From Synaphobranchus kaupii (lineage: Eukaryota; Chordata; Actinopteri; Anguilliformes; Synaphobranchidae), in assembly GCA_029718625.1 (NCBI GenBank), contig CM056391.1, positions 844,162-908,161 of the forward strand: 64,000 nt of DNA. Direction: 5' to 3'. Position numbers and translations under genes: made by a program. The notes beneath the pieces were generated by a model. The model ran no database searches. It saw only the letters and a list, made by a program, of their open reading frames with translations, and was not told the origin of the DNA. Below are positions 50,701 to 61,302 of the stretch, in pieces. Each line of letters starts with the position of its first letter. Positions within the stretch are counted from its first letter, which is position 1.

Positions 50701-53700
50701 TGTTTGTTTCGTATCCCGTTTCTGGTCCAGTGTTTGTGAACCTGCTGGTTCATACCTGTTCGCCTGGTTTCCTGACTGGTAGCTATCTCTGCTAATCTTT
50801 CGCTGCTGCATGCATTTACCTGTTTCCCTTCAAAAACCTCCAGACGCCGCAGTTCCAGTCTTCCCGCAGCTGTGTTTGTCCTCCCCGTGTTACGTACCTC
50901 CCGTACTCGTGTTGCAGTACCAGGACCTCTGCATGCCAGCCGGCTTACGCCAGTATTGCCCGAGCTACGCCGCACCTTCCAACTCGGCGGTGCATTCACC
51001 AGCTACAGTCCTGTCACAACACCCTGCCGTTAACCTCTGCTTTCTGCCCGGTTACTCAAGCTACCCGGTCCAGTTTCCAGTCCTGTTCCAGCCCAGTTCC
51101 GATCCAGTTTCCAGTCCAGCTCCAGTCCAGTTTCCAGTCCAGTTCCAGTCCAGTTCCGGTGTTTTAGACACCTCCGTTCTAGTCCAGTTCCGGCTTGGAA
51201 CAAGTTCCGTGCCGTCCCCTGTGTTCCTGAGTGGACCTTCCGGTCCAGCTTCCAGTCCAGTTCCAGTCCAGTTCCGGTGTTTCATACACCTCCGTTCAAG
51301 TCCAGTTCCGGCTTGGAACAAGTTCCGCGCCGTTCCCGTTTCCTGAGTGGATCTCCCGGTCCAGTTTCCAGTCCAGTTCCCAGTCCAGTTCCAGTCCAGT
51401 TCCGGTGTTTTATACACCTCCGTTCAAATCCAGTTCCGGCTTGGAACAAGTTCCGTGCCGTTCCCGTTTCCTGAGTGGACCTTCCGGTCCAGTTTCCAGT
51501 CCAGTTCCGATCCAGTTTCCAGTCCAGTTCCAGTCCAGTTCCAGTCCAGTTCCGGTGTTTTAGACACCTCCGTTCAAGTCCAGTTCCGGCTTGGAACAGT
51601 TCCGTGTTTCCTCAAGTCCAGCTCCGGCTTGGAGCAGTCCTCAGTTGGACGCTATCCTGTGTTAACTAACTAACCTGTTTTGCTCCCGTGTACAGCTTTG
51701 GGACCACCCCAACGCTTAATAAAGTTCCACTTTCTGTAATCTGTCTCCTGGTCGTTGCACTTGGGTTCGTCCCGTATCAGGATCGTAACAGAACGAACTG
51801 GCCAACAATATGGACCCAGCCGATCTGGAACAGATTCGCCACGCCTTCTCCTGCCAAACTGCGATCAGCGACCAACAGGGTCGCCGTTTGGATGATGTGC
51901 TGGAAGTAGTTAGGGGCATCACGGAGCAAGTATCCCAACTTTCGCTCCACCAACCGCTACTACGGATTCCAGCCAACCCTACTCCTTCCTCTCCCGAACC
52001 CCATCCGGAGGCACCGGCTCCCACTTCCAGCCGTGAGCCCCGTGTACAACACCCCGAGTTATATCGCGGGGGGTTGGGGAGATGTCGTGAATTTCTACTT
52101 AAATGTGACATAGTGTTTCGGATGCAGCCCTCCTCCTTCGCCTCTGACTCCAGCAAGATCGCGTTCATTATGAGCAGCCTGGGAGGGAGCGCCCTGGAGT
52201 GGGCTACATCCATCTGGGACAGCCAGGCTCCGTTATGCAGCAACTTCGCAGCCTTTACGGCAGAGATGCGACGTGTGTTTGAACACCCGACCTGTGGACG
52301 TGACGCTACCCAGCGTCTGCTTCAAGTTCGCCAAAGCAACCGCAGTGTCGCAGAAATGGCCATTCAGTTTCGTACCCTCGCCGCGGAGTCAGGATGGAAT
52401 GACGCCTCCCTCCAGGGGGCTTTCCGCCAAGCTCTCAGCGAGGAACTCAAGGACCAGCTTGCCACTCGGGAGGAATCCAACTCCCTTAATAGCCTCATCA
52501 GCCTCGCTATAGCCATCGATAATCGTCTCCGCATCCGGGCCCGGGAGCGGGGAGGAAGTTCCGGGCGTCATTCGCCCTCCGTCGTCTCTAATGTTCATTC
52601 ACACTCCATCACTGGATCTCGGGCGCCTACGGCCGGGTCCGAGGAAGAGCCCATGCAACTGGGCAGAGTTGCGGTCAATCCCGAGGAGCGTCAGCGCCGT
52701 CAGCGCACCAGATCCTGTTTCTATTGCGGCAAGCCTGGCCATCAGATCGCCTCCTGTCCCATTCGCCCAAAAGAAGGGGCTCGCCAGTAAGACTGGGCGT
52801 ACTGACGAGCCCCATCGTTCCCAACCATGCTGCCCAGGACCGCCTCATGTTCAAGGCTACTCTCCGTTGGAGGGACAAGACCCTATCTTCTTCGGCCCTA
52901 ATTGACTCCGGAGCTGACGCCAGCTTCATGGATATCACCTTCGCCAGGAGGGCCGGCATTCCCACGGAACGTCTCACTTCACCCATTTCAGCTCTAGCTC
53001 TGGACGGCAGGAGTTTGGGGTTAGTTACCCACTCCACCGTTCCTATCCAATTAGTTCTATCTGGCAATCATCGGGAGTCCATTCAGCTATTACTGATTAA
53101 CTCCCAACAATCTGCTCTGGTTTTAGGTCAGACCTGGCTTCGCCTCCACAATCCCCATATTGACTGGAAAGCCGGTCGCATCCTGGCGTGGAGTGCCCAC
53201 TGTCTAGCCAGCTGTCTCCGTTCTGCACTACCCCCTCCGGGGCCCAGTAAACCCTGTTCCATGCAACCTATACCGGATTTAACGAATGTTCCCAGCGAGT
53301 ATCACGACCTCGCGCAAGTATTTTCTAAATCACGTGCTCTGTCCTTACCTCCTCACAGGCCGTATGACTGCGCCATTGACCTACTGGCTGGAGCTAAACT
53401 GCCATCGGGACGCCTCTACAGTCTGTCTGGACCGGAGAAACTAGCCATGGAGGAATACATCCACGACTCCCTCGCTTCGGGTATTATCCGTCCCTCTTCA
53501 TCCCCAGTCGGTGCAGGGTTCTTCTTCGTTGGGAAGAAGGATGGCTCCCTGCGACCCTGCATCGACTACCGGGGCCTCAACCAGGTCACCATCCGTAACA
53601 AATACCCTCTTCCCCTCATTAACACCGCCTTTGAAGCCCTCTCTCCAGCTGTGACGTTCACCAAGCTCGACCTCCGGAATGCGTATCACTTGGTGCGTAT

Positions 53701-56700
53701 CCGTGAGGGGGACGAGTGGAAGACTGCTTTTAATACCCCGTTGGGCCACTACGAATACCTGGTGGTCCCTTTCGGCCTTACTAACGCCCCAGCAGTCTTC
53801 CAGAGCATGGTGAACGACGTCCTGCGGGACCTCCTAGGGAGGAGCGTTTTTGTTTATATCGATGATATTTTAATTTTTTCTCAATCCCCGCAGGAGCATG
53901 TCCGTCACGTTCGAGAGGTTCTCCAGCGGCTGTTGGAGAATCAGCTGTTTGTTAAGGCTGAGAAATGTTCCTTCCACGCTTCCACGGTCCCGTTCCTCGG
54001 CTTCATTATCGAGGAGGGCAGTATCCGGGCGGACCCTGTGAAAATCAAGGCGGTGACAGAATGGCCCCAACCCACCTCCCGCAAGCACCTTCAACAGTTC
54101 CTGGGGTTTGCAAATTTCTACCGCCGCTTTATTCGCAATTACAGTTCCATTGCTGCTCCCCTGACTAAACTCACTTCCGTTGCCCTGCCTTACTGTTGGA
54201 ATTCCGATGCCCAGCGAGCTTTCGGGCTACTCAAGGCTCGGTTTTCCTCAGCACCTATCCTCCTTCACCCTGACACTTCTCGGCAGTTTGTCGTTGAGGT
54301 GGATGCCTCCGACACCGGCGTGGGGGCCATTCTGTCTCAACGGTCCGCCTCTGATAGCAAGCTCCATCCCTGCGCATTCTTCTCCCGGAGGCTGTCCTCC
54401 GCCGAGAGGAACTACGATGTCGGGGATCGGGAACTGCTGGCGATAAAACTGGCTCTTGAGGAGTGGCGCCACTGGCTGGAGGGGGCAGGTACCCCTTTTC
54501 TTGTTTTTACCGACCATCAAAACCTCATTTATTTAAGATCTGCCAAGAGGCTCAATTCTCGTCAGGCTAGATGGTCGTTATTTTTTGCACGCTTTAATTT
54601 CTCTGTTTCTTTCCGCCCTGGTTCCCGTAATATTAAAGCAGATGCCCTGTCCCGCATTTTTTCCCCTCCCTCCAGTCCTGCTGATCCGGAGCCCATTTTG
54701 CCGGCCTCCTGTGTGGTGGCTGCGGTCTCCTGGGAGATTGAGGGCATTGTGAAGGCCGCCCAGACTTCCCAACCGGACCCCCGCAATAACCCTAACTCCT
54801 GTCTTTTTGTCCCCGATTCCGTCCGCTCCCAGGTCCTCGAATGGGTTCACGCCTCGTGCCTGGCATGTCACCCAGGTGTCGCCAGAACTATCGCCCTCGT
54901 CAGGAGGAGTTTCTGGTGGCCTACCCTTAAAGGGGATACCCGTGCCTTCGTCCTGGCCTGCTCGGTGTGCGCCAGGAGCAAGGCTTCCCACCAGCCTCCC
55001 TCCGGTCTTCTCCTTTCCCTCCCCGTCCCTGGCCGTCCTTGGAGTCACATTGGTGTGGACTTCGTAACCGGTCTGCCGTTGTCAGAAGGTAACACCGTCA
55101 TTCTGACAATAGTGGACCGGTTCTCCAAGGCGGTTCACTTTGTTCCCCTCCCCAAGCTCCCGTCCGCCCTTGAAACCGCTGAGCTCTTGGTGCTACACGT
55201 GGTCAGGCTGCACGGGATCCCCTCTGACATCGTGTCAGACCGTGGGCCCCAGTTCTCCTCCCGAGTTTGGAGGGCGTTCTGTGCAGCCCTGGGTGCCTCT
55301 CCTAGTCTTTCCTCGGGTTTCCATCCCCAGTCTAATGGTCAGGCAGAGAGGGCGAACCAGGACCTGGGGGCCGCCCTGCGGTGCGTTACAGTGCGCAATC
55401 CTGCCTCTTGGAGCCGTTTTCTCCCCTGGGTCGAGTACGCACATAACTCCCTTAAGAGTGCCTCTACTGGCCTATCCCCGTTTGAGTGTGCTTTAGGCTA
55501 TCAACCCCCTCTTCTGTCGACCCAGGAGGCCGAGATAGCTGTCCCCTCTGTTAGGGCCCATGTCCTTCGTTGTAAAAACATTTGGAGACTCACACGCACC
55601 GCACTCCTTCACGCCAATTCCCGCTCCCAACGTCTGGCGGACCTTCACAGGACCGCAGCCCCACAGTATAGGGCCGGTCAGCAGGTCTGGCTCTCCACTG
55701 CAAACATCTCCCTTCCCTCTTCATCCAGAAAGCTTCAGCCCCGTTTTATTGGTCCCTTCCCCATCATTTGTCTAGTTAACCCGGTGTCTGTTAAACTTTC
55801 CCTCCCCGCCTCCCTCAAAGTTTACCCGGTGTTTCATGTGTCCCAGGTTAAGCCTGTCTCCTCCAGCCCCCTCAGTACCCCAACCATCCCGCCTCCTCCC
55901 GTCCGAGTTGTTGACAACGCCCCGGCCTACACGGTGAACCGTGTTATTGATATCCGCCGCAGGGGCCGGGGTTTCCAATACCTCGTCGACTGGGAGGGGT
56001 ACGGTCCTGAGGAGAGGTCGTGGCTCCACAAGAGCCTGATCTTGGACCATTCAGTAATCCAAGACTTCCACGAACAGTTCCCTGACAAGACCAGGCCTCC
56101 GGGTACGCCAGGTGGCGTACATTGAGGGGGGGGTACTGTAACGTTCCGTTCCCGTCCTGTCCGTTTTCCATGTTTTCCTTGTTTCCTTCCGTGTCATGTT
56201 GGATCCCTTGTCCGTGTTTCCCTCCTGGCTGTGGACTGGGCGTCTCCCTCGGGTACTTTTGGTTTCATTTTCCACTTTAGCTTCCGCCTATCACTCGCCC
56301 CTCTCGTTACTCACATTCCTCACTGCTGTGCTTCGGCAATCACTCCTGATTTAACATCACACCTGTTTCTCGTTTTCTCCTTCACTTCCGGCACCATTTA
56401 AACCCCTGGCTGGCTGCTATTCAGCGCCAGTTCGTTGACTAACCTACCGTGTTTGTTTCGTATCCCGTTTCTGGTCCAGTGTTTGTGAACCTGCTGGTTC
56501 ATACCTGTTCGCCTGGTTTCCTGACTGGTAGCTATCTCTGCTAATCTTTCGCTGCTGCATGCATTTACCTGTTTCCCTTCAAAAACCTCCAGACGCCGCA
56601 GTTCCAGTCTTCCCGCAGCTGTGTTTGTCCTCCCCGTGTTACGTACCTCCCGTACTCGTGTTGCAGTACCAGGACCTCTGCATGCCAGCCGGCTTACGCC

Positions 56701-59700
56701 AGTATTGCCCGAGCTACGCCGCACCTTCCAACTCGGCGGTGCATTCACCAGCTACAGTCCTGTCACAACACCCTGCCGTTAACCTCTGCTTTCTGCCCGG
56801 TTACTCAAGCTACCCGGTCCAGTTTCCAGTCCTGTTCCAGCCCAGTTCCGATCCAGTTTCCAGTCCAGCTCCAGTCCAGTTTCCAGTCCAGTTCCAGTCC
56901 AGTTCCGGTGTTTTAGACACCTCCGTTCTAGTCCAGTTCCGGCTTGGAACAAGTTCCGTGCCGTCCCCTGTGTTCCTGAGTGGACCTTCCGGTCCAGCTT
57001 CCAGTCCAGTTCCAGTCCAGTTCCGGTGTTTCATACACCTCCGTTCAAGTCCAGTTCCGGCTTGGAACAAGTTCCGCGCCGTTCCCGTTTCCTGAGTGGA
57101 TCTCCCGGTCCAGTTTCCAGTCCAGTTCCCAGTCCAGTTCCAGTCCAGTTCCGGTGTTTTATACACCTCCGTTCAAATCCAGTTCCGGCTTGGAACAAGT
57201 TCCGTGCCGTTCCCGTTTCCTGAGTGGACCTTCCGGTCCAGTTTCCAGTCCAGTTCCGATCCAGTTTCCAGTCCAGTTCCAGTCCAGTTCCAGTCCAGTT
57301 CCGGTGTTTTAGACACCTCCGTTCAAGTCCAGTTCCGGCTTGGAACAGTTCCGTGTTTCCTCAAGTCCAGCTCCGGCTTGGAGCAGTCCTCAGTTGGACG
57401 CTATCCTGTGTTAACTAACTAACCTGTTTTGCTCCCGTGTACAGCTTTGGGACCACCCCAACGCTTAATAAAGTTCCACTTTCTGTAATCTGTCTCCTGG
57501 TCGTTGCACTTGGGTTCGTCCCGTATCAGGATCGTAACAAATCCATTATTAATACTTTAGCAAGACTCTTTTATTCAGAGTGAGGAAAGTTTACATATTG
57601 TAATGTATAGTAGAGAAAAGAGACTAGCATATGAAGTAATACTGAAGTACTAAGGCAAACAGTGTCAGTATATTTTATTTCATTGTGCAATAAAACACAT
57701 CCCTAGTTGTTTCCATCCCAGCACAAAGAAATACTGTTGCAGAACTGTAAGAGCGATTTGTAAAAACTGCCACAGTTTGACACTACATCACACCACAAAA
57801 ATGCTGGTGTAAATCTAACACTGGTGGTGTACATTTACAGTTTTTCTCAATCGCTAAGATGCATTTCCCGAAACCCTAACCTCATTCTCAAAACTCTAAG
57901 TGCAATTCCCAAAAGAGTAAAACAATTACTCATAACACTATACCATCCATGCAAAAGAACCTATAATGCTCAAAATGTTAACCACATGCGTCAAAGCACA
58001 CAAAGTCAGTCAATCTCTACAACACTGTCACCAAATGTATAGCACCTTCTGATCATTGCGTAAACCCTGAGACTAAAAATTCTAAGTATTTGCATCAAAA
58101 CTGGATGGACTGTGTACACAGTGTTGCTGTCAATACAAAAGATTTCCCAGACACACAAATGTGTGTGCGGTGTCACTTGCGTCCAGCTCCATCACCCTCT
58201 CTCTTCCCCTGCCTCCCTGGCCTCCCTCTCCCTCCTGCCGTACCACCACGCATTCGGACAGCTCTCGCAAGGCCGGGTTTTTGCCCCTGTCTGACACCAG
58301 CTTCTTGTTCCATTCTCAGCAACACCATGCACTGGAACCCTTAGCATTATATGTGCTTGTGAGTATTTAGTGTTCACAATAGGCACCTTTGGGATGGGAT
58401 TGACAGTGTGTGTTCTCCATTACTCTTCAATTGCGGGAAGGGAAGTGACCCAATCACACATCATGATGGCCTTCTCTTTTGTACAAACACAATGCTCATT
58501 GTACATAGTATTTTGCATGCAATGATTTACCCAATGAACAACTGTGTCCATGCAAGTGGGAAATGTACATGGCTGATTGAGAAAATACAATATGTTTTGA
58601 CTGGCATGTCATAGCTGAATGAGAATTGCATATACACAATGGCAATTGCTTTTAGTGTTTTGCAAAATGTGCTTTAGCAATTGCATTTTGTGTGAACACA
58701 ATGAGAACTGAAATAGTGATGTGGCCAATTGGGATAATGGTGAGGGTTTTTGAGGCTTTGTTTAGAGAATGAGGTTACACATTTGGTGATTGTGTCTAAA
58801 CGATTGAGAAAAACTGTAACACCTTAGGGTGTTAAATACGTGCTCTCATATATACACCTCCCTAGGGTGTTAAATGTACACCGCCGTTTTTGTTGTGCAG
58901 GTTACACAGAGAGAGAGGGCCACTTTGGGTGGATTTGGATTAATTTGAATGAATGCAGTACAAAACAACAGTGGTGCCAAAGCCATGGACTACATTTATG
59001 TGTTTAGCATTGGAGCTTGTAAATGTCTATAAAATGCATGTAATAAATACAGAATACTGTACACCTAAGGTATCAGCCTGTTGTGTTTTGGTGTTGAATG
59101 ACCCTAGGGCCTCTGGAGCTCAGGAGTATTTTGTGGGGAGGTGCTGTACACGGCGCATTGAGCATCTTTAGTTTGTGCAGGTGTAGGTGTGGGTGTGGCA
59201 GTGTGGATTTTGGCGGTGGCGGGGGGAGGGATCCTATTGGTCTGCGGCCTGCTGATCCTGTGCATCTGTAGGTAAGCAACCCTTTTCCCCTGGGTGGTGA
59301 ACGCCTAGATACTGCCTGAGGGAATACGGTCAGCGGTACACAGTACCTGGAATATGCACCCTATTGCTTAATATCCCAGCCTAGGTTTCCCGTAGCCACA
59401 TAATGCACGTGACTACTTCACTTTATCATGCTAATGTAGTGTGGTAATGTTGCCGCAAATGTTTAATAATTATGTTTAATCTTCTTTCCATGCAAAGCAA
59501 AGCTTTGAGACCTTACAGTGGAAATGGTTTGAAGTGGTACGCTTTCTGTCATCCTGATGTGTTCATTTAGCACTGCCTGGACCAGTGGTTTTCTCGTTTG
59601 CCCTTGGAGAGCTGCATGGTGTGCAGGATCTAACTGACACCCAGTGCTTAACTGAAAAATTTAAGCAGTTGGTGATACAGTTATAACTCACCTCACCTGC

Positions 59701-61302
59701 TTTCTAAGGCCAGACTGGAGTCAGTAAAAGACAGATTATGGATGTTGGCATTGATCATCAAAACTTATATATGCGATATGAGAAATCACAGTAATGTATC
59801 TGTTTCTGCTGATATGATGGGACAGACAAACAAATAACCATTTCAAATTTGGAGATAAACATATTTTTTTAAGAATAGTAAGGTAAACTTTTGTTAAAAA
59901 AGAACGTACCTGTACAACTTTCAGTCCAAAAATGAGTTGTCAGTAACACAAGTTAATTTTGTTTTTCTCTCTATTAGTTTTAAATTATTAATAACAAAAA
60001 ATGTGTCCTTCAGGCAGAGAAAGTTACCAGTCCCTGTCATCAGGAAGGTAGGAAAATGCACACGCATGCACATACGCACGCACACACGTACGTACGCACA
60101 CACACACGCAAACACACACACATGCACACATATGCACATACACACATAGACACACGCACACACACACAGGCACACACCCATGCACACATACATTTTAATG
60201 TCACGCCTAATTACTTATCCATATACAATTAATTCAGTGACACGACATGTGCTTGTACTGTGGGTGAAATATTTTCTTTTTATTTTAGTTGTCTATGCAG
60301 GGGGACGTTTACAGTATTTATGTGTTGACATATTTACATTGTACCTAACTTACCCATAGGCTAGTGCACAAAGCAGCAAGGATAATTTATTCATGTGGTT
60401 TGACAAAGAACAAGAATGAAAATGTGTGAAAAAAGCAAATGGAAATGATGTCATGTGTCTGTTGTACCATGTCAGAGACTCAAGACGCAACTGGAAATTC
60501 CACTTTGAAAAAAAGCCAGTTAAAAAAACAAAAAACAAAACGAAAGAACACTATTGGTTGGATGGTCTCCAAACTCAAACCCAAGGAAAGGTCAACAGAA
60601 ATTTAACAGGATTCTTATTCCTGTGTGCAGGCTGTCAGCACACTGGCAATCAAAGACCTACAAACATCTATACATCCTTTAAGCTGAGTGGAGTGGCAGC
60701 AGGGTTTTCAATTGTATTTATTTATTCATTTATTATTGACCAATGAGCCACCCAGCAGTCCCCAAAGTTAATTTTTGTTTGTTTGTTTTCATTTTTAACA
60801 GTCAAAATATTTTGTGGAAGTAAGACAATATAAGTCACACAATTCCCTTAATTTCACATTTTATCCCTGGTAATAAAGAGTCAGTTAAAGTCAAGCTTCC
60901 GGCTGAGTAACAGAACCATTTTTTCACAGATTTGTTAAAAAAAATGTTGTGCTGAAGTCCAAGAAGAGGTTTACAAAAAGCATGTGTCTAAAGCTAACAT
61001 AATTTTAGAACAACAAAGCTTGTTTCCTTTTAGTCCCGTTTCTTAATCCAGCCAGCCTGATTAAGACAACGCTGATGTCTCCACAGGACCAAGGCGAAGA
61101 CGATTCTCCTGTTTATGCAAACATAAGCGCGGCGACGAAGCTTGGTTTCACGGCGAACCAGTCGAGAAAAGACCTGGACGAGGCATCTGTGTACAGCAAC
61201 ATTGAAACGCGGTATAAGACTGGCTGCTTCACCAACCCGCCAGCGACGACGGAGAGGAATTATCAACTGTATGCAAACTCTTTTATTCCCTCCAGTCGAT
61301 AG
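44705..61302 (+). CDS. Siglec-like inhibitory Ig receptor (V-C2-C2-TM-ITIM)
   Basis: Probably a cell-surface sialic-acid-binding lectin of the CD22/MAG type on leukocytes or glia. Exons: 44705-44753 (signal peptide), 45832-46185 (V-set), 46728-47036 (C2), 49850-50116 (C2), 59181-59271 (transmembrane), 60014-60047, 61087-61302. They total 1320 nt, 439 residues. Ig exons are phase 1, as in the family. Siglec marks: V-set cysteines C37, C42 and C98, with C37 matching the position that bonds to domain 2 (C164), and Arg116 in YYFRIE, the position of the sialic-acid-binding arginine. The tail has one canonical ITIM (SVYSNI, Y404), an ITIM-like PVYANI (Y378) and YQLYANS. Candidate AATAAA at 61914. 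It has three Ig domains, fewer than MAG or CD22. The orthologue was not resolved, so no symbol is given. Confidence 0.85.
45361..45790. mobile_element. interspersed repeat abutting the V-set exon
   Basis: TTATCCAAAGCAACGTACAA through CATCCCTAGTAATGAAC matches 6403-6545. It continues with a stretch typical of fish repeats (TTGTTCCACCACTGGGGAGC) almost to the acceptor at 45831. Confidence 0.65.
47076..47267. mobile_element. hAT-type MITE
   Basis: 192 bp with ends CAGTGGTCCCCGACCCTG and CAGGGTTGGGGACCACTG and inverted-repeat similarity over most of its length. No clear 8-bp flanking duplication was found. It lies 40 bp inside intron 3 of the receptor. Confidence 0.8.
48028..49848 (+). repeat. 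ACTC-type satellite running into a 3' splice site
   Basis: About 1.8 kb of 4-bp subrepeats in a variable higher-order unit of about 44 bp (TCACTAACATACTCACTCAT, TAACTCGCTCATTCACTCAC, TAAC). The array carries many CTAAC motifs and few AG dinucleotides. Its last variant, CTCACTCCCTCAG, forms the acceptor of the third Ig exon at 49849. Confidence 0.93.
50214..50300 (+). repeat. trinucleotide-rich stretch
   Basis: (TAC)n, (AAT)n and (CTT)n runs between the Ig exon and the Gypsy element. Confidence 0.8.
50388..51790 (+). repeat. Gypsy 5' LTR
   Basis: Begins TGTAACGTTCC, ends GATCGTAACA. The interior has a CCAGTTCCAGTCCAGTTTCC-type minisatellite at about 51065-51630. AATAAA lies near the 3' end (about 51718). 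Confidence 0.95.
51810..52790 (+). CDS. gag: Gypsy Gag-like protein
   Basis: 326 residues from an ATG 20 bp after the LTR. An N-terminal coiled-coil-like region is followed by a retrotransposon capsid (gag) region in the middle (around [19 protein letters not shown] and GSALEWA). A CCHC zinc knuckle, [14 protein letters not shown], lies near residues 304-317. Gag assembles the particle and packages RNA. The reading frame ends inside the region where pol is already open, with a slippery heptamer C CCA AAA at 52766-52772. Intact by eye. Confidence 0.9.
   Translation: MDPADLEQIRHAFSCQTAISDQQGRRLDDVLEVVRGITEQVSQLSLHQPLLRIPANPTPSSPEPHPEAPAPTSSREPRVQHPELYRGGLGRCREFLLKCDIVFRMQPSSFASDSSKIAFIMSSLGGSALEWATSIWDSQAPLCSNFAAFTAEMRRVFEHPTCGRDATQRLLQVRQSNRSVAEMAIQFRTLAAESGWNDASLQGAFRQALSEELKDQLATREESNSLNSLISLAIAIDNRLRIRARERGGSSGRHSPSVVSNVHSHSITGSRAPTAGSEEEPMQLGRVAVNPEERQRRQRTRSCFYCGKPGHQIASCPIRPKEGARQ
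52724..56125 (+). CDS. pol: Gypsy Pol polyprotein with chromodomain
   Basis: Open frame of 1133 codons as counted from 52724; real pol probably begins after the frameshift near 52769. Domains in order: aspartic protease (DSGAD, about residue 61), reverse transcriptase ([12 protein letters not shown] at 378-381), RNase H ([18 protein letters not shown] near 597), integrase with an HHCC zinc region (about 700-755) and a DDE core ([15 protein letters not shown], then the distal acidic residue), and a C-terminal chromodomain ([15 protein letters not shown] near 1085), which places it among chromoviruses. No internal stop. Confidence 0.93.
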   Translation: MRQAWPSDRLLSHSPKRRGSPVRLGVLTSPIVPNHAAQDRLMFKATLRWRDKTLSSSALIDSGADASFMDITFARRAGIPTERLTSPISALALDGRSLGLVTHSTVPIQLVLSGNHRESIQLLLINSQQSALVLGQTWLRLHNPHIDWKAGRILAWSAHCLASCLRSALPPPGPSKPCSMQPIPDLTNVPSEYHDLAQVFSKSRALSLPPHRPYDCAIDLLAGAKLPSGRLYSLSGPEKLAMEEYIHDSLASGIIRPSSSPVGAGFFFVGKKDGSLRPCIDYRGLNQVTIRNKYPLPLINTAFEALSPAVTFTKLDLRNAYHLVRIREGDEWKTAFNTPLGHYEYLVVPFGLTNAPAVFQSMVNDVLRDLLGRSVFVYIDDILIFSQSPQEHVRHVREVLQRLLENQLFVKAEKCSFHASTVPFLGFIIEEGSIRADPVKIKAVTEWPQPTSRKHLQQFLGFANFYRRFIRNYSSIAAPLTKLTSVALPYCWNSDAQRAFGLLKARFSSAPILLHPDTSRQFVVEVDASDTGVGAILSQRSASDSKLHPCAFFSRRLSSAERNYDVGDRELLAIKLALEEWRHWLEGAGTPFLVFTDHQNLIYLRSAKRLNSRQARWSLFFARFNFSVSFRPGSRNIKADALSRIFSPPSSPADPEPILPASCVVAAVSWEIEGIVKAAQTSQPDPRNNPNSCLFVPDSVRSQVLEWVHASCLACHPGVARTIALVRRSFWWPTLKGDTRAFVLACSVCARSKASHQPPSGLLLSLPVPGRPWSHIGVDFVTGLPLSEGNTVILTIVDRFSKAVHFVPLPKLPSALETAELLVLHVVRLHGIPSDIVSDRGPQFSSRVWRAFCAALGASPSLSSGFHPQSNGQAERANQDLGAALRCVTVRNPASWSRFLPWVEYAHNSLKSASTGLSPFECALGYQPPLLSTQEAEIAVPSVRAHVLRCKNIWRLTRTALLHANSRSQRLADLHRTAAPQYRAGQQVWLSTANISLPSSSRKLQPRFIGPFPIICLVNPVSVKLSLPASLKVYPVFHVSQVKPVSSSPLSTPTIPPPPVRVVDNAPAYTVNRVIDIRRRGRGFQYLVDWEGYGPEERSWLHKSLILDHSVIQDFHEQFPDKTRPPGTPGGVH
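52766..52772 (+). promoter_or_regulatory. candidate -1 frameshift site gag/pol
   Basis: C CCA AAA fits the X XXY YYZ rule in the gag frame, 15 bases before the gag stop codon. A -1 slip enters the pol frame exactly. A downstream pseudoknot was not evaluated. Confidence 0.6.
56137..57539 (+). repeat. Gypsy 3' LTR
   Basis: Same 1403-bp length as the 5' LTR and the same sequence wherever compared (offset 5749). Preceded by a G-rich polypurine tract and followed by the AATCC duplication. Confidence 0.95.
57794..58900. mobile_element. TIR element interrupted by a second element
   Basis: The outer ends are inverted: CACAAAAATGCTGGTGTAAA on the left and GTGTACACC-related sequence with TTTTTGTTGTG on the right. 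The interior is almost wholly the 979-bp element at 57838-58816. Confidence 0.6.
57838..58816. mobile_element. inner TIR element with TA flanks
   Basis: The ends CAGTTTTTCTCAATCG and CGATTGAGAAAAACTG are flanked by TA on both sides. Non-coding. Its first bases and TA flank suggest a Tc1/mariner-like or related superfamily. Confidence 0.75.
60059..60183 (+). repeat. CA-rich microsatellite in receptor intron
   Basis: Imperfect CACACG/CACATA repeats starting 12 bp after the donor of the small cytoplasmic exon at 60047. Confidence 0.85.

Larger units (their letters stand above)
50388..57539 (+). mobile_element. full-length Gypsy/chromovirus LTR retrotransposon
   Basis: 7152 bp with two 1403-bp LTRs (TGTAACG...GTAACA), flanked by the 5-bp duplication AATCC (50383-50387 and 57540-57544). 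Every reading frame compared between the LTRs is the same. gag and pol are open, in a -1 frame relation. Candidate primer site TGGCCAACA near 51799; G-rich polypurine tract at about 56124-56133. It is inserted in sense orientation in intron 4 of the Siglec-like gene. It appears intact and young; activity is not shown. Confidence 0.96.

Noticed and set aside
50810..51673. Proline/valine-rich frames in the Gypsy LTR
   Set aside because: They arise from the LTR minisatellite and recur unchanged at 56559-57422 in the other LTR; LTRs of this class are not known to code.
54248..56050. Several 70-156 codon minus-strand frames
   Set aside because: All lie opposite the intact pol frame in GC-rich sequence and show no domain.
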